A stretch of DNA of 33,789 nucleotides from an uncultured Caryophanales bacterium (lineage in GTDB: Bacteria > Bacillota_I > Bacilli_A > RFN20 > CAG-826). The position numbers were made by a program, and so were the translations under genes. Of the stretch, positions 1-9,293 are shown one piece after another. The DNA lies in NCBI GenBank assembly GCA_946625055.1, contig CAMOSS010000005.1, forward strand, positions 1 to 33,789, written 5' to 3'. The first letter of the stretch is position 1; each line of letters begins with the position of its first letter. The notes under the pieces are model-generated. The model ran no database searches. It saw only the letters and a program-made list of their open reading frames with translations, and was not told the origin of the DNA.

Positions 1-41
1 TAAGCTTTTAAGCGAACCCTAATCTTGGTAGCTTTTGCCAT
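1..41 (-). CDS. rpsJ: 30S ribosomal protein S10, 5' end only
   Basis: The first 13 codons read MAKATKIRVRLKA and the next two bases (TA) fit the expected Tyr, matching the conserved S10 N-terminus (MAKQKIRIRLKAYDHR in many bacteria). The ATG at 41 is preceded by an AAGGAGGA ribosome binding site at about 48-55 with 7 nt spacing. S10 is a small-subunit head protein and normally heads the long S10 ribosomal protein operon, which would run off the left edge. A strong promoter and a structured leader lie directly upstream. Only the extreme N-terminus is visible, so the call rests on this short match plus the leader. Confidence 0.85.
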   Translation of the reverse strand, partial: MAKATKIRVRLKA

Positions 42-59
42 GAAATTTCCTCCTTATAT

Positions 60-169
60 CACTTTCAGGCTTTTGACTCTCTCACTCCGAGCGAATTACC
101 GGATACCACCTTCATGACAACGCCTGTGGGTGTATCCGCAACCTCGCACATCACCGTGTGAAGTCAACC
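60..169 (-). ncRNA. Structured rpsJ 5' leader, probable S10 leader
   Basis: The transcript from the promoter at 176-204 carries about 110 nt of strongly foldable, GC-richer RNA before the rpsJ ribosome binding site. A closing helix pairs 73-78 with 162-167 (TTGACT/AGTCAA). A 7-bp helix pairs 100-106 with 132-138 (CGGATAC/GTATCCG) and is extended by ACC/GGT pairs. A short CACA/TGTG hairpin lies at 147-160. Leaders of the S10 operon in Gram-positive bacteria are known cis-regulatory RNAs proposed to bind ribosomal protein L4. Assignment to that class is by position and fold, not by covariance search. Confidence 0.7.
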
Positions 170-175
170 TTACAA

Positions 176-204
176 ATCTTACTATATACATATATGCGTG
201 TCAA
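176..204 (-). promoter_or_regulatory. rpsJ promoter
   Basis: A perfect -35 TTGACA (199-204) is followed by a 17-nt spacer and a -10 TAAGAT (176-181). Transcription would start near 169, exactly where the structured leader begins. Confidence 0.75.
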
Positions 205-244
205 TAATTATTTTAAAAATATTTTATAATGTTTTATAAGCGAC

Positions 245-267
245 AAAAAAGACCCGCTTCTGGGGTC
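245..267 (-). terminator. Intrinsic terminator of the queuosine operon
   Basis: On the minus strand GACCC (263-267) pairs with GGGTC (251-255) around a 7-nt loop and is followed by six T residues (245-250). It lies 38 nt after the queH stop and separates the queuosine operon from the rpsJ promoter. Confidence 0.75.
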
Positions 268-305
268 AAAAATTAGTCAAAAACCGGTAAAAAATGGTCA
301 AAAAA

Positions 306-944
306 TCACTTTTTCGAGGCCCTCTCAAGATACTTCTGATAACTGTACTTACAACCGCAGTATTCTTGGAGGTACATCTCGTGTTCTTTGATGATGATTA
401 AAGAATCTTCATAACCATTTTCTTTCTTAAAATCTGCTGGTAACCACTTAGTAGTAGGATATTTCTTTTCGAGTTCGTAACCGATAGAATTTATCGTTTC
501 AGCATTCTTATATCTTGAGATGGTCATCACTGTTCCAAAGTAGTCAAAACCATGTTTGGCTGCGTATTCATAACCATAGGAAAGACGTTTGGTGAAACAG
601 ACTTTGCATCTCTCTCCACCCTCTCTTGCTTCCGCGTATGGTTCAAGATCTAAATTGTATGTCTCATTATCATAATCGAGTTCAATGAATTCAACATCGG
701 AGAATATTTCTTTTAAATATCTTTTGAATTCATTTAATCGACGATAATATTCTTCCTCTGGATAGATGTTAGAGTTGTTATAAATCACAGTGATTTTAAA
801 TTTGCCTTTAAGCTTTTCATAAGGAATAGTAAAGCAAGGACCACAACAGGCATGAAGTAAAAGAGTTGGTAATTTATCTCCTCTGGAGATATTCTCAACT
901 TCTTTCTTAAATAGTTCGTTGTAATTTACTTTCTTTTTATTCAT
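306..944 (-). CDS. queH: Epoxyqueuosine reductase QueH
   Basis: QueH (formerly DUF208) catalyses the last step of queuosine synthesis, reducing epoxyqueuosine to queuosine in tRNA; it replaces the unrelated cobalamin-dependent QueG. The 212-residue protein has the family's cysteine pattern: HACCGPC at 31-37, CKVC near 113-116 and YCGC near 195-198, which in the family bind an Fe-S cluster and a second metal. The gene is the last of the queT-tgt-queA-queH operon. Its ATG overlaps the end of queA by 8 nt (ATGAATAA) and has no ribosome binding site of its own, so translation is probably coupled to queA. It ends in TGA and is followed by an intrinsic terminator. Confidence 0.93.
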   Translation of the reverse strand: MNKKKVNYNELFKKEVENISRGDKLPTLLLHACCGPCFTIPYEKLKGKFKITVIYNNSNIYPEEEYYRRLNEFKRYLKEIFSDVEFIELDYDNETYNLDLEPYAEAREGGERCKVCFTKRLSYGYEYAAKHGFDYFGTVMTISRYKNAETINSIGYELEKKYPTTKWLPADFKKENGYEDSLIIIKEHEMYLQEYCGCKYSYQKYLERASKK

Positions 945-1964
945 AAATAATCATTGAATCTCCAAAAGAGAAGAATCTATATTTTGTATCAATCGCATGT
1001 TGATAGACTTCTAAAGTAAATTCTCTTCCCATAAAAGCAGACACAAGCATCACTAGTGTTGACTTAGGAAGATGGAAGTTCGTAATTAAAACATCGACAG
1101 CCTTAAATTCATATCCTGGTTCAATAAAGATATTTGTCGCTTCTTTTGTGGCCTTAAAACAACCATATTTAGATGCATTAGCCTCTAATGTACGGACTGA
1201 GGTTGTACCAACCGCCACTATTCTTCTGCCTTCTTGCTTGGCCTTATTTAGAATAGAGGCTGCTTCTTCAGTTATTTCATATTCTTCAGAATGCATGACG
1301 TGATCTTTAGTGTCTGTAACCTTGACTGGTCTAAATGTTCCTAAACCAATGTGTAGTGTAATATCCACGATGGTCACACCTTTAGCTTTAAGTTTTTCAA
1401 ATATTTCATCAGTGAAGTGAAAACCTGCTGTTGGGGCAGCCGCACTTCCTTCATATTTTGCATATACGGTTTGATATCTATCATTACCAACAAGTTGTTT
1501 TTTGATGTATGGAGGAAGAGGCATCTTCCCTAATTGATCTAAAACTTCTAAGAAGATTCCTTGATAATACATTTTGCATAATCTAATGCCTTCATCTTTT
1601 TCTTCTATAACTTCAGCAATTAACTTTCCATCGCCAAAATCCACTCTTGCACCAACCTTTAATGACTTAGCCGGTTTTGTTAAACATTCCCAGACATCAT
1701 TACCATGGTCTTTTAATAAAAGAAGCTCACAGTTTGCCTTTGTTACTTCTTTTACACCAAGGAGTCTTGCTGGAATAACTTTAGTGTTATTTCTCACTAA
1801 GACATCACCACTATGAAAATAATCAACAACATCAAAAAAGTTCTTATCTTCATAAGTATGCGTTTTTTTATTAATCGCTAGTAAGCGAGAATGATCTCTT
1901 TTATCTGAAGGTTTTTGAGCAATTAATTCTTCAGGGAGATTAAAGTCAAATAGGTTTATATCCA

Positions 1965-1965
<1 letters not shown>
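937..1965 (-). CDS. queA: S-adenosylmethionine:tRNA ribosyltransferase-isomerase QueA
   Basis: QueA transfers and isomerises the ribosyl group of S-adenosylmethionine onto preQ1-modified tRNA, giving epoxyqueuosine. The 342-residue length is typical. Recognisable family stretches include the N-terminal [48 protein letters not shown] and the C-terminal [16 protein letters not shown]. The start ATG overlaps the tgt stop (TAATG) and is preceded by AAGAGAGGC, so it is translationally linked to tgt. It sits between the enzyme making its substrate (Tgt) and the one consuming its product (QueH). Confidence 0.97.
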
Positions 1966-3604
<1,639 letters not shown>

Positions 3605-3611
3605 AAAAAAA

Positions 3612-3651
3612 CTCCTAGTTTTTTATGGGTGGTTAGCAAGGACAACACCCA
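3612..3651 (-). promoter_or_regulatory. Class-I preQ1 riboswitch controlling queT
   Basis: The RNA has a P1 helix TGGGTG (3626-3631 on the plus strand) pairing with CACCCA (3646-3651), a loop rich in C and U, and the diagnostic A-rich tail ATAAAAAACTAGGAG (compare ATAAAAAACTAAGG in the B. subtilis aptamer). The tail runs into the ribosome binding site GGAG (3612-3615), 7 nt before the queT ATG. Ligand binding would dock the tail in the pseudoknot and hide the ribosome binding site, so control is probably translational. A TGGCTTTAGAAGCCA hairpin lies just upstream (3658-3672). Confidence 0.9.
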
Positions 3652-3678
3652 GATTTATGGCTTCTAAAGCCACAGGTC

Positions 3679-4260
3679 TTAATTGTAATACTTTACAGTC
3701 ATTAAAACAATCTCTTTATTTATCGCATAGTCTTCTTTGAGTCTAGACTTATCAATTTGATGTCCTTTCTCTAAGAGAAGAGATGAGAATTCTTTGGTGT
3801 AGAACCATAACTTAATACCCTTTTGAACAAAGTTATTTTTCTCATCATATTTGTCATATTTTAAAGACATGTAATAAAGTTTACCACTTGTGGTAAAGAG
3901 ATAGTTAGATGGATCAAAATCAGGCATCATCTTTGCTAGTCTCGCTAGATAGCAAAGCAAGAAGATGGCCTTATAAACACTTTCATCTAATGGGGCTTTA
4001 TAAAGCATCTCTAAAACATTTTCACCTTCGATAAATTCAGTAACTACACTGAGATTATTTTTATCTTTATAAATTGTTTTCGGACATCTCACCCCATTAT
4101 TAAGGAAAAGTTTCCTTCTTTCGACGAACATGGAGAAGTCACCATAATTTTTGAATTGTTTTAAAAAGAACACTTTCTTTTTTCTTTGCACCTTAAAGGA
4201 ATTATCAGAAAGTGTTTCTAATATTTCAAATTCTCTTCTTTGAACAATGATTTTTTCCAT
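3679..4260 (-). CDS. Kinase-fold protein, possibly degenerate
   Basis: This 193-residue protein has a layout like a minimal protein-kinase-like (KdkA/RIO-type) fold. A Lys in an early strand (KVFFLKQF) resembles the ATP-anchoring lysine, FIEGENVLEML resembles the hinge, and DFDPSNYLF resembles the catalytic-loop D-x4-N. The usual HGD is absent, and the strand that normally ends in the metal-binding Asp reads KLYYMSLKYD, so it may be a pseudokinase. An upstream in-frame ATG at 4299 is rejected because it lies in the preceding terminator. The ATG at 4260 has no ribosome binding site but has TATAAT 9 nt upstream. The queT promoter sits in its last codons. The true role is unknown. Confidence 0.55.
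   Translation of the reverse strand: MEKIIVQRREFEILETLSDNSFKVQRKKKVFFLKQFKNYGDFSMFVERRKLFLNNGVRCPKTIYKDKNNLSVVTEFIEGENVLEMLYKAPLDESVYKAIFLLCYLARLAKMMPDFDPSNYLFTTSGKLYYMSLKYDKYDEKNNFVQKGIKLWFYTKEFSSLLLEKGHQIDKSRLKEDYAINKEIVLMTVKYYN
3682..3710 (-). promoter_or_regulatory. queT promoter
   Basis: TTGTTT (3705-3710), a 17-nt spacer and TACAAT (3682-3687) lie in the last codons of the kinase-like gene. Transcription would start near 3675, just ahead of the hairpin and the preQ1 aptamer. Confidence 0.55.
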
Positions 4261-4269
4261 CGTGTAATT

Positions 4270-4299
4270 ATTATAAACAAAATAAAAGAGACATCTCAA
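4270..4299 (-). promoter_or_regulatory. Candidate leaderless promoter for the kinase-like gene
   Basis: TTGAGA (4294-4299), an 18-nt spacer and TATAAT (4270-4275) precede the ATG at 4260, with 9 nt between the -10 element and the ATG. The -35 element lies in the loop and arm of the preceding terminator. Confidence 0.45.
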
Positions 4300-4308
4300 G
4301 ATGCCTCT
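4278..4308 (-). terminator. Terminator of the pepC-rubredoxin unit
   Basis: AGAGGCATC (4300-4308) pairs with GATGTCTCT (4287-4295) around a TTGA loop, with one G-T pair, followed by TTTTATTTTG. It lies 17 nt after the rubredoxin stop. Confidence 0.75.
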
Positions 4309-4325
4309 TATATTTTTTAAGTTAA

Positions 4326-4460
4326 TTATTTCTTAACTTCTTTGAAGCTTTCTCTATCTGCTCCACAAAGTGGGCAAACAAAATCTTCTGGTAATTCGCC
4401 TTCTACTTCGACTTCATACCCACAGATTTCACAGCGATAGACTTTCTTTTCTTCTGGCAT
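4326..4460 (-). CDS. Short stand-alone rubredoxin
   Basis: This 44-residue protein has two knuckles, CEICGY (Cys10, Cys13) and CPLCGA (Cys30, Cys33), the four-cysteine iron site of rubredoxin, with DRESFKEV matching the usual C-terminal tail. Only 16 residues separate the pairs, shorter than in classical rubredoxins (about 52-54 residues, with a YDPxxGD segment) and more like the rubredoxin domain at the end of rubrerythrins. The ATG has a GGAGGA ribosome binding site (4467-4472). It follows pepC by 36 nt without a terminator, so both are probably co-transcribed. It likely carries single electrons in the cytoplasm; the partner is not visible. Confidence 0.85.
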   Translation of the reverse strand: MPEEKKVYRCEICGYEVEVEGELPEDFVCPLCGADRESFKEVKK

Positions 4461-4496
4461 AAATAGTCCTCCATCTTTTATATCGTAAGGGAATAA

Positions 4497-5825
4497 TTAA
4501 TCTGCTAATGAGCCCATTGGATCCCATGGTTTTAAGACCACTGGTTTTGCTTCAAGGGCTTTGAGTTCTGCTGGTTCAAGATATTTCTTATCGATAACGG
4601 CTTGATAAACGAATTGATCAAACCATGAACCAGACATGATGAAGTATCCGGCTTTGGCGATATCTCCACCCCAGGAGTTTTCAATTTTCCACTTGGTTGG
4701 ATTGTTATTCTTTAAAGCGACACCGGTAATAACCATCGCGTGATTCATTTGAGAAGCACGGTAGTCAAGGGATTCACCTTTGTCCATCTTTAAGTCCATA
4801 TCGACAGCGCTTAAATAATCAAATCTTGTATCATCCCATGATCCACCAACTCTATCTCCATAAACGGAAACATCACTACCGAACCATGTGATTTGTCCAT
4901 CTTTTAATTGTTTTACAATTAATTGTTTCATTCTCTTCATTTCAACATTTAAGTGTGTCACTGGTTTAGCACCAACAACATTACCTAAATATTTAACGGT
5001 ATAAATCTTGTTGAATGGTTTGTCTTTTGTTGGAGCGTTAATCACTGAAACAAAGTCATTGAGTCTATTACCGAGATATTTTTCTTTGAATGACATTGGA
5101 TCATATCCTTTTTCTAAATGATATTTTCCATCTTTATCTGTATATTCAAAGTCAAATTTTTCTGGTGGTAATCCATAACATGAGATGAGCATGTAGTAGA
5201 TTTTCTTCATTAAGGCTTTCTTAAGTCTTCTAACGGCTTCAATGCCTTTCTTTTCATATAAGGCTTTGGCGTCACTTGCAAACTTAGAAATATTAAAGTT
5301 GATTAATTTATTGGTATCTCTTGTTCCACTTGATGTGGCGGTTTCTGGATAAACGTTCTTTGGAACGAGACCATATTTTTCGACGATAGCGACGAACATA
5401 TCCCATTGTCCACCATCACCGATGCCGTTCATAAGGAGCCATTGTAATGTTCTATCATCATAGCCAGCGTCGATTTCAGCAATGATAGCTTCTAATAAAT
5501 AATTACATTTTTCTAATCTGTCATAGAAAGCGATGTAGCTTTGTGAAACTTCAAAGTTCGCGAGGTTACATTTTTCACCAATCATTTCTCTGATGAGGTT
5601 TGTCGCAGCAAAGATCCAGCATCTACCACTTTGTTTTTGAGATGTGACAGGCATTGTCTTGATATCAATATCAAAATTGAAGTCGACATCTTTGATGCTA
5701 TCTTGTGATGAAATAATCGCTGTTAAGGAATTATTCACTAAAGCGTGACGAAGAATTTTATTTTTATCATCAGCTAAATAGGCTTCTAAATCTTTTTCTA
5801 AAGCGTTTTTCTTAATTTCTTCCAT
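4497..5825 (-). CDS. pepC: Aminopeptidase C / bleomycin hydrolase-type cysteine peptidase
   Basis: PepC is a cytoplasmic papain-like (C1B) aminopeptidase that forms a hexameric barrel and trims N-terminal residues from peptides. The 442-residue length is normal. The catalytic triad is visible: QKQSGRCWIFA (Cys69, with oxyanion Gln63), NHAMVITG (His, near 365) and KIENSWGG (Asn, near 390). There is no signal peptide, as expected. The ATG has a strong AGGAGGA ribosome binding site. It is followed by the small rubredoxin gene in the same unit and preceded by the terminator of the DUF2188 pair. Confidence 0.95.
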   Translation of the reverse strand: MEEIKKNALEKDLEAYLADDKNKILRHALVNNSLTAIISSQDSIKDVDFNFDIDIKTMPVTSQKQSGRCWIFAATNLIREMIGEKCNLANFEVSQSYIAFYDRLEKCNYLLEAIIAEIDAGYDDRTLQWLLMNGIGDGGQWDMFVAIVEKYGLVPKNVYPETATSSGTRDTNKLINFNISKFASDAKALYEKKGIEAVRRLKKALMKKIYYMLISCYGLPPEKFDFEYTDKDGKYHLEKGYDPMSFKEKYLGNRLNDFVSVINAPTKDKPFNKIYTVKYLGNVVGAKPVTHLNVEMKRMKQLIVKQLKDGQITWFGSDVSVYGDRVGGSWDDTRFDYLSAVDMDLKMDKGESLDYRASQMNHAMVITGVALKNNNPTKWKIENSWGGDIAKAGYFIMSGSWFDQFVYQAVIDKKYLEPAELKALEAKPVVLKPWDPMGSLAD

Positions 5826-5840
5826 GTTTTATCCTCCTAT

Positions 5841-5869
5841 AAAAAAATATCCGCATTTACACGGATATT
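5841..5869 (-). terminator. Terminator upstream of pepC
   Basis: AATATCCG (5862-5869) pairs with CGGATATT (5846-5853) around an 8-nt loop and continues into a T-run. It ends the 6766-5905 unit. The T-run directly abuts the pepC ribosome binding site, so pepC must have a nearby promoter or depend on read-through. Confidence 0.8.
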
Positions 5870-5904
5870 TTACACTTCTTTTTTATTTTATAAAAGCAAA
5901 GTGA

Positions 5905-6120
5905 TTATTTCTTTTGGATACGGCCTTTGTTTTTGCCTTTAGAAGCATGTGTGAGAACGCCAACGCCTTGGTTTTCTGCCATCTTCTTGGTGTAAGTTTC
6001 TGCTTCAACTTTGGTATCAAATAATTTGATTACTTTGTCTGAGCCAGCTCTGAAAACTTGCCACTTTCCATCCTCTTTTCTTTTAGAAAGATGATAAGCA
6101 TTATTGTTTTTCTCCGCCAT
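5905..6120 (-). CDS. DUF2188-type small protein
   Basis: This 71-residue basic protein has the DUF2188 pattern: a short strand (YHLSKRKEDGKWQVFRAGSDKVIKLF), then DTKVEAETYTKKMAENQGVGVLTHASKGK, corresponding to the 'dT..eA...a...A...g..l.ih..dG' core of the family. Function is unknown; the domain is a small alpha/beta unit often found alone. The start at 6120 has a GGAGGAAAAGGAAA ribosome binding site. It overlaps the end of the upstream membrane protein gene by 20 nt in another frame and shares its terminator, so the two are made together. Confidence 0.7.
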   Translation of the reverse strand: MAEKNNNAYHLSKRKEDGKWQVFRAGSDKVIKLFDTKVEAETYTKKMAENQGVGVLTHASKGKNKGRIQKK

Positions 6121-6766
6121 TTTCCTTTTCCTCCTCTGCTTTTTCTTCTTTTATTTCAACGGGTTGAACTGCTTCTTCAACCTTATCGTTGCTAAGGAAT
6201 CTTACTAAATGTAAGAGAGCAAGGTTTAATAAAATTAAACCAATATGTAATTCTGGGAAATGATTTTCCAATAAGATAGCTTGAACTATTTCTTTTGAGA
6301 AGACTGATAAAGCAAATAAACTAATCACGATTATAAGGATGAAGTTAGATAATCTTTCAAGCCTATTTGTTTCTTCACCTTTTGCGATTAAGAAATAAAT
6401 AAAGTTAAGTGTTGATGCAATAAGAGAAACTAATGCAAGCACTAAATAGACAGCATCCATCCAATTGAATGTTGAAACAAATTCAGAGAATTCCACTAAG
6501 CTACTGATAAAGAATGCTAGGGAAGTAACCACTGTTAAGATAAGGCTAAGGATTCTAAAGAATCCACTTCTCTTTGTGCTTAAGACAGCAATAAATAATA
6601 CAAAGGCAACAATTTCAACAACAGCTAATGTATAAAAACCAGTCCCTGAATGGTTAAAATGAACGGCCATGATTTCAACAACGATTGCAATAACAGCTAA
6701 AAATAGAGCAATCATTGAAATGACGATTGATTTTGTTGAAACTTTTTGGAGATTATATTTTTTCAT
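6101..6766 (-). CDS. Six-TM membrane protein of unknown function
   Basis: The 221-residue protein has about six hydrophobic segments (near 13-33, 43-60, 69-90, 103-127, 139-158 and 171-190) and a highly charged Glu/Lys-rich C-terminal tail of about 28 residues. No family motif is recognised. The ATG has an AGAGG ribosome binding site and a TATAAT at 6785-6790. The gene is divergent from deoD and overlaps the downstream DUF2188 gene, suggesting a shared role. The charged tail is presumably cytoplasmic by the positive-inside rule at the N-terminus and even segment count. Confidence 0.75.
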   Translation of the reverse strand: MKKYNLQKVSTKSIVISMIALFLAVIAIVVEIMAVHFNHSGTGFYTLAVVEIVAFVLFIAVLSTKRSGFFRILSLILTVVTSLAFFISSLVEFSEFVSTFNWMDAVYLVLALVSLIASTLNFIYFLIAKGEETNRLERLSNFILIIVISLFALSVFSKEIVQAILLENHFPELHIGLILLNLALLHLVRFLSNDKVEEAVQPVEIKEEKAEEEKENGGEKQ

Positions 6767-6870
6767 AACAAGACCTCTTTTATTATTATAATCATTTTTT
6801 ATGGAAAGTAGTATTTAATGAAATTAAGACAAATATTGTGTATAATTTATTTTTGGAAAGGAATTAACAT
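6767..6870. promoter_or_regulatory. Divergent promoter region between the six-TM gene and deoD
   Basis: A minus-strand TATAAT (6785-6790) drives the membrane protein gene and a plus-strand TATAAT (6841-6846) drives deoD. Neither has a convincing -35 element at 17 nt. The deoD mRNA carries a GGAAAGGAA ribosome binding site before its ATG. Confidence 0.5.
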
Positions 6871-7581
6871 ATGCCAACTCCACACATCGAAGCCAAAAAA
6901 GGCGAAATTGCCAAAACAGTTTTAATGCCAGGCGATCCTTTAAGAGCGAAATATATCGCTGAAAACTTTTTAGAAGGACCAGTCCTCGTAAACACAATTA
7001 GAAACATGTACTGCTATACAGGTACATATAAAGGAAAAAGAGTCTCCATCATGGGTTCAGGTATGGGTATCCCTTCAATGGGTATTTATTCTTATGAACT
7101 TTATACCGTCTATGATGTCGATAGAATTATTCGTATCGGAACATCAGGTTCCTGCACTCCTGAATTAGATTTATTTGATATTGTTATCGCTCAAGGTGCC
7201 TCATCAAATTCTAACTGGGCAGCACAATACGATATCCCAGTCGGAAGTCATATCTCCGCAATCTCAGATTATCAAACATTAACTGAAGCTGTGGCCTCAG
7301 CAAAGAAACATGGATTCCATTATAAGGTCGGTCAAGTCTACTCTGGTGATAACTTCTATAATGACAATACATGGCAAAAATGGGCAGCCATGGGATGCTT
7401 ATGTATCGAGATGGAAGCTTATGGTTTATTTTTAACCGCCGCTCAACTTCATAAAGAAGCTTTAGCGATCTTAACAATCTCCAACTTAATGTATGATACA
7501 AAACGTGAAACAACTCCTGAAGAAAGAGTCAAAGGTTTCACAGATATGATGCTTGTCGCCTTAGACTGCATTAAAGAATAA
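6871..7581 (+). CDS. deoD: Purine nucleoside phosphorylase, DeoD type
   Basis: DeoD cleaves purine (deoxy)ribonucleosides with phosphate to base and (deoxy)ribose-1-phosphate in the cytoplasm. The 236-residue protein matches the hexameric family: MPTPHIEAKKGEIAKTVLMP at the start, GDPLRAKYIAE, the GSGMGIPS phosphate region, IRIGTSGS, GDNFY, and MEAYGLF with the substrate-binding Glu. It is the only plus-strand gene in the window, with its own promoter and a strong downstream terminator, so it is monocistronic. Its codons use more C in third position (ATC, GTC) than most neighbours, which could reflect high expression. Confidence 0.96.
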   Translation: MPTPHIEAKKGEIAKTVLMPGDPLRAKYIAENFLEGPVLVNTIRNMYCYTGTYKGKRVSIMGSGMGIPSMGIYSYELYTVYDVDRIIRIGTSGSCTPELDLFDIVIAQGASSNSNWAAQYDIPVGSHISAISDYQTLTEAVASAKKHGFHYKVGQVYSGDNFYNDNTWQKWAAMGCLCIEMEAYGLFLTAAQLHKEALAILTISNLMYDTKRETTPEERVKGFTDMMLVALDCIKE

Positions 7582-7587
7582 TTATCA

Positions 7588-7624
7588 AAAAACACGTGAA
7601 TTAACTTGCAAATCACGTGTTTTT
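7588..7624. terminator. Bidirectional terminator between deoD and the MscS gene
   Basis: A perfect 12-bp stem pairs 7588-7599 with 7613-7624 (AAAAACACGTGA/TCACGTGTTTTT) around a 13-nt loop, with T-runs on both strands. It can end the plus-strand deoD transcript and the minus-strand MscS transcript. Confidence 0.85.
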
Positions 7625-7641
7625 TTATTGTTTTGATTTTT

Positions 7642-8778
7642 TTATTCCATGTCCTTCTGGGCTCTTGATAAAGCAGTTTTAAGTTCTTTAGCAACTCTAG
7701 CCTTTTTAGATTTCTTGGAATCTTCTTTCTTATCTTCTAAACCTCTTAACTCTTTTTGAGATTTAACCGACAACGCTACTTCTTCAGGGGTAGCTTTTTT
7801 CCTGTTTTTATCATCGCTAGAGTTAATAGTAATTTGATTGTAAGGAATTTGAATATCATGCTTTTTAAAGAGGAGATAGAATTCTCTATTTAAGTCTCTT
7901 GTCACTTGATATCTATTAGCTTCAAGTGTGAAAGCGTGAACTAAGAAATTAATAGAAGAGGCTCCGATAGAATCAATTCCTTTATAGAATGGGCCTTCGA
8001 TGATGTTAGGAACTTTTGTTTTAAGATTTTCAATTTCTTCTAGGATAAGTCCTTCCACTCTTTCAACATCTTCATTATAAGAAACTGATAAAGTGACAGA
8101 AGCCACGCTTCTTAAACGTGACATATTCACCACTGTGGTGATTGAACTGTTAGTGATTGATTTAATGTTGCCACCATAATCTTCAATCTTTGTGGTCTTA
8201 AGTCCCACTTCTGTGATTGTTCCTCTAAAGCCATCGATGATGACTGTATCACCAACTGCAAAATAATCATCAAAGACGACAAATAAACCGCTGACAACAT
8301 CTTGAATGAGGGATTGACATCCTAAACCGATAATAAGAGTTAAAACTCCAACACCAGCGATAATACCGACAACATCAACACCCCAAGTGATTAAAATGCC
8401 ACAGACAGCAAGAATAATTGTTCCATATTTAACAAGCGATCTAACAAGTGAAGAGATCGTCTTGGCTTTTCTTGATTTGTTATCAAATAAATGAGTGATG
8501 AAGTTAGAAACAAAGATGATGAATATTGTGATTGCCACAATAATAATAGATGCTAACCAAGAAATTGATGAAGAAACCATTCTTCCCCACAATAATTCCC
8601 ATCCGTTACTAACTGATTCACCATAGAATGAGTCGGCGATTTCTTTACTAGCGAATCTTCTAAGATCCATGGCCACAACGATAATAAATAAACATAGGAC
8701 AGCAAGAATAACAGCAAAGATAAAAGACACTCTTTGACCGTTTGTTTTTCTTCCCCACCAGCCTTTTTTCTTTTCCAT
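7642..8778 (-). CDS. MscS-family mechanosensitive ion channel
   Basis: Small-conductance mechanosensitive channels open under membrane tension to release osmolytes. This 378-residue protein has hydrophobic segments near 15-37, 66-90, 108-128 and 131-150; the last is the glycine- and alanine-rich pore helix (GVDVVGIIAGVGVLTLIIGLGCQSLIQD). The soluble beta domain follows with DYFAVGDTVIIDGFRGTITEVGLKTTKI, and then the alpha-beta vestibule. A charged Lys/Glu tail of about 60 residues is longer than in minimal MscS. The ATG has a GGAGG ribosome binding site placed at the end of the upstream gene, 2 nt away, so the two are co-translated. Confidence 0.92.
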   Translation of the reverse strand: MEKKKGWWGRKTNGQRVSFIFAVILAVLCLFIIVVAMDLRRFASKEIADSFYGESVSNGWELLWGRMVSSSISWLASIIIVAITIFIIFVSNFITHLFDNKSRKAKTISSLVRSLVKYGTIILAVCGILITWGVDVVGIIAGVGVLTLIIGLGCQSLIQDVVSGLFVVFDDYFAVGDTVIIDGFRGTITEVGLKTTKIEDYGGNIKSITNSSITTVVNMSRLRSVASVTLSVSYNEDVERVEGLILEEIENLKTKVPNIIEGPFYKGIDSIGASSINFLVHAFTLEANRYQVTRDLNREFYLLFKKHDIQIPYNQITINSSDDKNRKKATPEEVALSVKSQKELRGLEDKKEDSKKSKKARVAKELKTALSRAQKDME

Positions 8779-8780
8779 AA

Positions 8781-9290
8781 CTATTTTCCTCCAAACTTGT
8801 ATTCAAATATTGTTTTTACGTAATCGAATGAATTTGTGAATTGAATGTAGAACCTACCACTATCGGTATCTGATATTCCAGGATAAGTTCCATCGTATGT
8901 TTTAGATTCACTAACGTCTTCTTTTAAGACATTGCTGCCATTTAAGACGATTACCATATATGTTTTATAATTCTTTGCATTCTTTATCACAAAGTGATAA
9001 TTTAATGTTCCTTCTTCAATAGAAACCTTAGCCGCACTCACAGTTGGTGGATTTAGAACAAATCCATTACTGACGAAGTTACCAGTCGCAATAGCTGCCG
9101 CTGTTAAAATAAGAGCGACACCTGTAAACTTAATTATTCTTGTGGCCCACTTGGCTTTTGAATAATTTGTTCCCATCTTATTTTGATAGATAGGATCTGC
9201 TGTTAACTCATCACTCGTTTCTATATTGTTTGTATTTACACTGAATGTTGTTTTCGTGTTATTTACGTCAAAATTATTGAGCTCGTCCAT
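8781..9290 (-). CDS. Single-pass membrane protein with extracellular beta domain, unknown
   Basis: The protein (169 residues from the ATG at 9290) has a cytoplasmic N-terminal half of about 45 residues, one transmembrane helix (IIKFTGVALILTAAAIATG), and an extracellular part of about 90 residues rich in alternating polar/hydrophobic strands (NYHFVIKN, TYMVIVLNG, GRFYIQFT), compatible with a small immunoglobulin-like or FN3-like sandwich. No known family is recognised. An in-frame ATG at 9308 overlaps the -10 element TATAATTATAAT, so 9290 is preferred; neither start has a ribosome binding site. It sits 2 nt ahead of the MscS gene and may work with that channel (inference). Confidence 0.65.
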   Translation of the reverse strand: MDELNNFDVNNTKTTFSVNTNNIETSDELTADPIYQNKMGTNYSKAKWATRIIKFTGVALILTAAAIATGNFVSNGFVLNPPTVSAAKVSIEEGTLNYHFVIKNAKNYKTYMVIVLNGSNVLKEDVSESKTYDGTYPGISDTDSGRFYIQFTNSFDYVKTIFEYKFGGK

Positions 9291-9293
9291 GGC

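Noticed and set aside
1574-1816. Plus-strand open frame opposite queA
   Set aside because: It lies wholly inside a strongly conserved gene on the other strand, has no ribosome binding site and no recognisable protein; a shadow frame. The same holds for the other plus-strand frames inside minus-strand genes.
4261-4299. Upstream ATG giving a 206-residue kinase-like protein
   Set aside because: The added 13 codons are terminator stem, T-tract and -10 element, with no ribosome binding site; the ATG at 4260 is preferred.
7211-7694. Minus-strand open frames opposite and just past deoD
   Set aside because: They overlap the conserved deoD gene and its terminator and show no family features.
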